Source of the DNA: Bacillota bacterium
GTDB lineage: Bacteria; Bacillota; Bacilli; Alicyclobacillales; SLC66
Assembly: GCA_021797415.1 (NCBI GenBank)
Contig: JAJZZT010000309.1
Span: 1 to 13,428 of the forward strand
Direction: 5' to 3'
Length of the DNA: 13,428 bases
The notes under the pieces were generated by a model. That model saw nothing but the letters and a program-made list of their open reading frames with translations. It had not been told where the DNA came from and ran no database searches. Both the position numbers and the translations under genes were made by a program. Numbering within the stretch: position 1 is the first letter of the stretch; every line of letters begins with the position of its first letter. Shown here piece after piece: positions 12,129 through 13,428 of the stretch.

Positions 12129-13428
12129 ATGGATGAAGCATGGATCCAAGCGGATACGGCAGACCGGGGGCGCGTCCGCGGTCCTGGCGGGGCGAGGAAA
12201 GACATCCGTCCATCCGGATCGTGGCCCTCCCCGCTTTGCGCGGCCGATCTTGCGCGATCTTCTCTGTCTTTTGGCGACCTTGTGCTGGACGGCGACGATG
12301 TCTATTTTGTGGAAAGTCGCGCCTCTGAAGGTGGACGCAAGGTCATTGTGCGCGCGCGCAGCGATGGGCTGGAGGATGTCACGCCGGCGCCGTGGAGCGC
12401 GCGCACACGCGCGCACGATTACGGCGGCGGGGCCTTCACGGCTGCCAAAGGCGTGGTCTACTTCTCGGAAGCAAGCGATCAGAGAGTCTATCGCATTTTG
12501 CCGGGACGCGCACCGGAACCGCTCACGCCAGCCGGAAACAGGCGCTATGCCGACTTTGTCATAGATGAAGCGCGAAACCGCTTGCTGTGCGTATTGGAAA
12601 CCGTCGATGCGGGAGTCGAGCCGCACGCTGCTTTGGCCGAAATCTCGCTTGACGCCGCTGACGCCGCTGACACTACGTCGTCGCCGCGGACTCTGGTTGC
12701 GGGGCACGACTTCTATGCGGCTCCCCGTCTCAGCCCGGACGGACAGCGGTTTGCCTTTATCGCGTGGAATCATCCGCACATGCCGTGGGATGAAGCGGAG
12801 CTGTGGATGGCGGACGTGGGAGATGGCGGACAGTTGGAAAATGCACGGCGCATCGCCGGCGGTACGGGGGAGTCGGTGCAGCAACCGGTGTGGTCGCCTG
12901 AAGGCGTCCTGCACTTCGTCTCGGACCGCAGCGGCTGGTGGAATCTCTACCGCTTCCAGCCCGACGGCGCCGTGGCCGCGGTTCTGCCCATGGCCGCCGA
13001 GTTTGGCGCACCGCAGTGGGTGTTTGGCGTGTCGCTGTACGGGTTTGACCGCAGGGGAACACTGTGGTGCGCGTTTTGGCGGGACGGGGTGTGCAGTGTC
13101 GCGCGACTTGGCGAGGTGAGCCTGGAGCGCGTTCCTGAATTCAGCCCGTTCACCGACGTGGACAATCTCAAGGCGGGCGGCGGGGAACAGGCGGTGGTGG
13201 CCGCACTTGCCGCGGGACCGGAAGAGGTCCGGCTGCTCACGGTCGTGCGCGACGGCAAGGCCACAGTGCTGCGCCGATCGTCGGATGCGCGCCTGGACAG
13301 CGGATTTATGTCGCATCCAGAAGCAGTCCGGTTCCCTGTGAAAGAGGGGGAGGGCCACGCATTTTTTTATCGGCCGGTCCATGCGCATTGCGGTCAAGCG
13401 CCGAATGAAGCTCCGCCGCTGCTCGTGT
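12129..13428 (+). CDS. S9-family peptidase (acylaminoacyl-peptidase-like), partial at 3' end
   Basis: The frame is open from ATG 12129 to the end of the window (433 codons) without a stop, so the gene is cut. It matches the N-terminal beta-propeller of prolyl-oligopeptidase-type S9 peptidases: SWPSPLCAADL (31-41), FGDLVLDGDDVYFVESRASE (48-67), RAHDYGGGAFTAAKGVVYF near 94-112, APRLSPDGQRFAFIAW, HPHMPWDEAELW, then WSPEGVLHFVSDRSGWWNLY. The visible part stops in the linker (PPLLV) just before the expected HGGP region of the alpha/beta-hydrolase domain, so the Ser-Asp-His triad lies outside. Such enzymes cleave short peptides in the cytoplasm. ATG 12123 is an alternative start; GAGGCGG (12115-12121) suits 12129 better. 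The first ~30 residues are basic, Gly-rich and not typical of the family. Confidence 0.88.
   Translation, partial: MDEAWIQADTADRGRVRGPGGARKDIRPSGSWPSPLCAADLARSSLSFGDLVLDGDDVYFVESRASEGGRKVIVRARSDGLEDVTPAPWSARTRAHDYGGGAFTAAKGVVYFSEASDQRVYRILPGRAPEPLTPAGNRRYADFVIDEARNRLLCVLETVDAGVEPHAALAEISLDAADAADTTSSPRTLVAGHDFYAAPRLSPDGQRFAFIAWNHPHMPWDEAELWMADVGDGGQLENARRIAGGTGESVQQPVWSPEGVLHFVSDRSGWWNLYRFQPDGAVAAVLPMAAEFGAPQWVFGVSLYGFDRRGTLWCAFWRDGVCSVARLGEVSLERVPEFSPFTDVDNLKAGGGEQAVVAALAAGPEEVRLLTVVRDGKATVLRRSSDARLDSGFMSHPEAVRFPVKEGEGHAFFYRPVHAHCGQAPNEAPPLLV

Noticed and set aside
11778..13397. 539-codon open frame on the minus strand
   Set aside because: It lies wholly antisense to the amt 3' end, the perfect hairpin and the S9 peptidase, whose + strand frame matches a known family throughout. 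The minus product is Arg/His/Gln-rich with no recognisable domain, as is common for antisense frames in GC-rich DNA.

Overview
The window reads as a chromosomal segment of a GC-rich member of the Bacillota. The evidence is strong AAGGAGG-type ribosome binding sites, sigma-A-like promoters, GTG/TTG starts and GC-rich coding sequence. An Alicyclobacillus-like host would fit, but that genus guess is weak. All credible genes are on the + strand, in four transcription blocks.

Block 1 (1-6851). A gene-free leader carries a ~61-bp tandem repeat, a long inverted repeat and a heptanucleotide repeat. Seven tightly packed genes follow: two Dpp/Opp-type ABC permeases, two Dpp/Opp-type ATPases, an N-acetylmannosamine-6-phosphate 2-epimerase (nanE), a ROK-family sugar kinase (probably nanK) and an RpiR/MurR-family regulator with a SIS sugar-phosphate domain. 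Three junctions overlap (GTGA, ATGA and a 10-base overlap). No substrate-binding protein gene is in view; it may lie just upstream of base 1. Transporter plus NanE plus kinase plus RpiR suggests an inducible amino-sugar (sialic acid or ManNAc) uptake and catabolism operon that uses a peptide-type ABC importer.

Block 2 (6852-8441). A ~290-bp leader with a weak promoter candidate and a possible 39-codon ORF is followed by a polytopic O-antigen ligase/polymerase-like protein (Wzy_C type).

Block 3 (8479-10288). A TTGACA-type promoter precedes a FabF-like ketoacyl-ACP synthase with an intact Cys-His-His triad and a small CxxC glutaredoxin-like protein. A ~135-base 3' untranslated stretch then ends at a strong hairpin terminator.

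Block 4 (10289-13428). An AT-rich promoter region with a ~165-nt leader drives an Amt ammonium transporter, closed by a perfect 24-bp hairpin with no U-tract. A second weak promoter candidate with two adjacent dyads precedes an S9-family (acylaminoacyl-peptidase-like) peptidase. That gene is cut by the window end after its beta-propeller region.

No tRNA, rRNA, CRISPR array, transposase or phage gene was seen.
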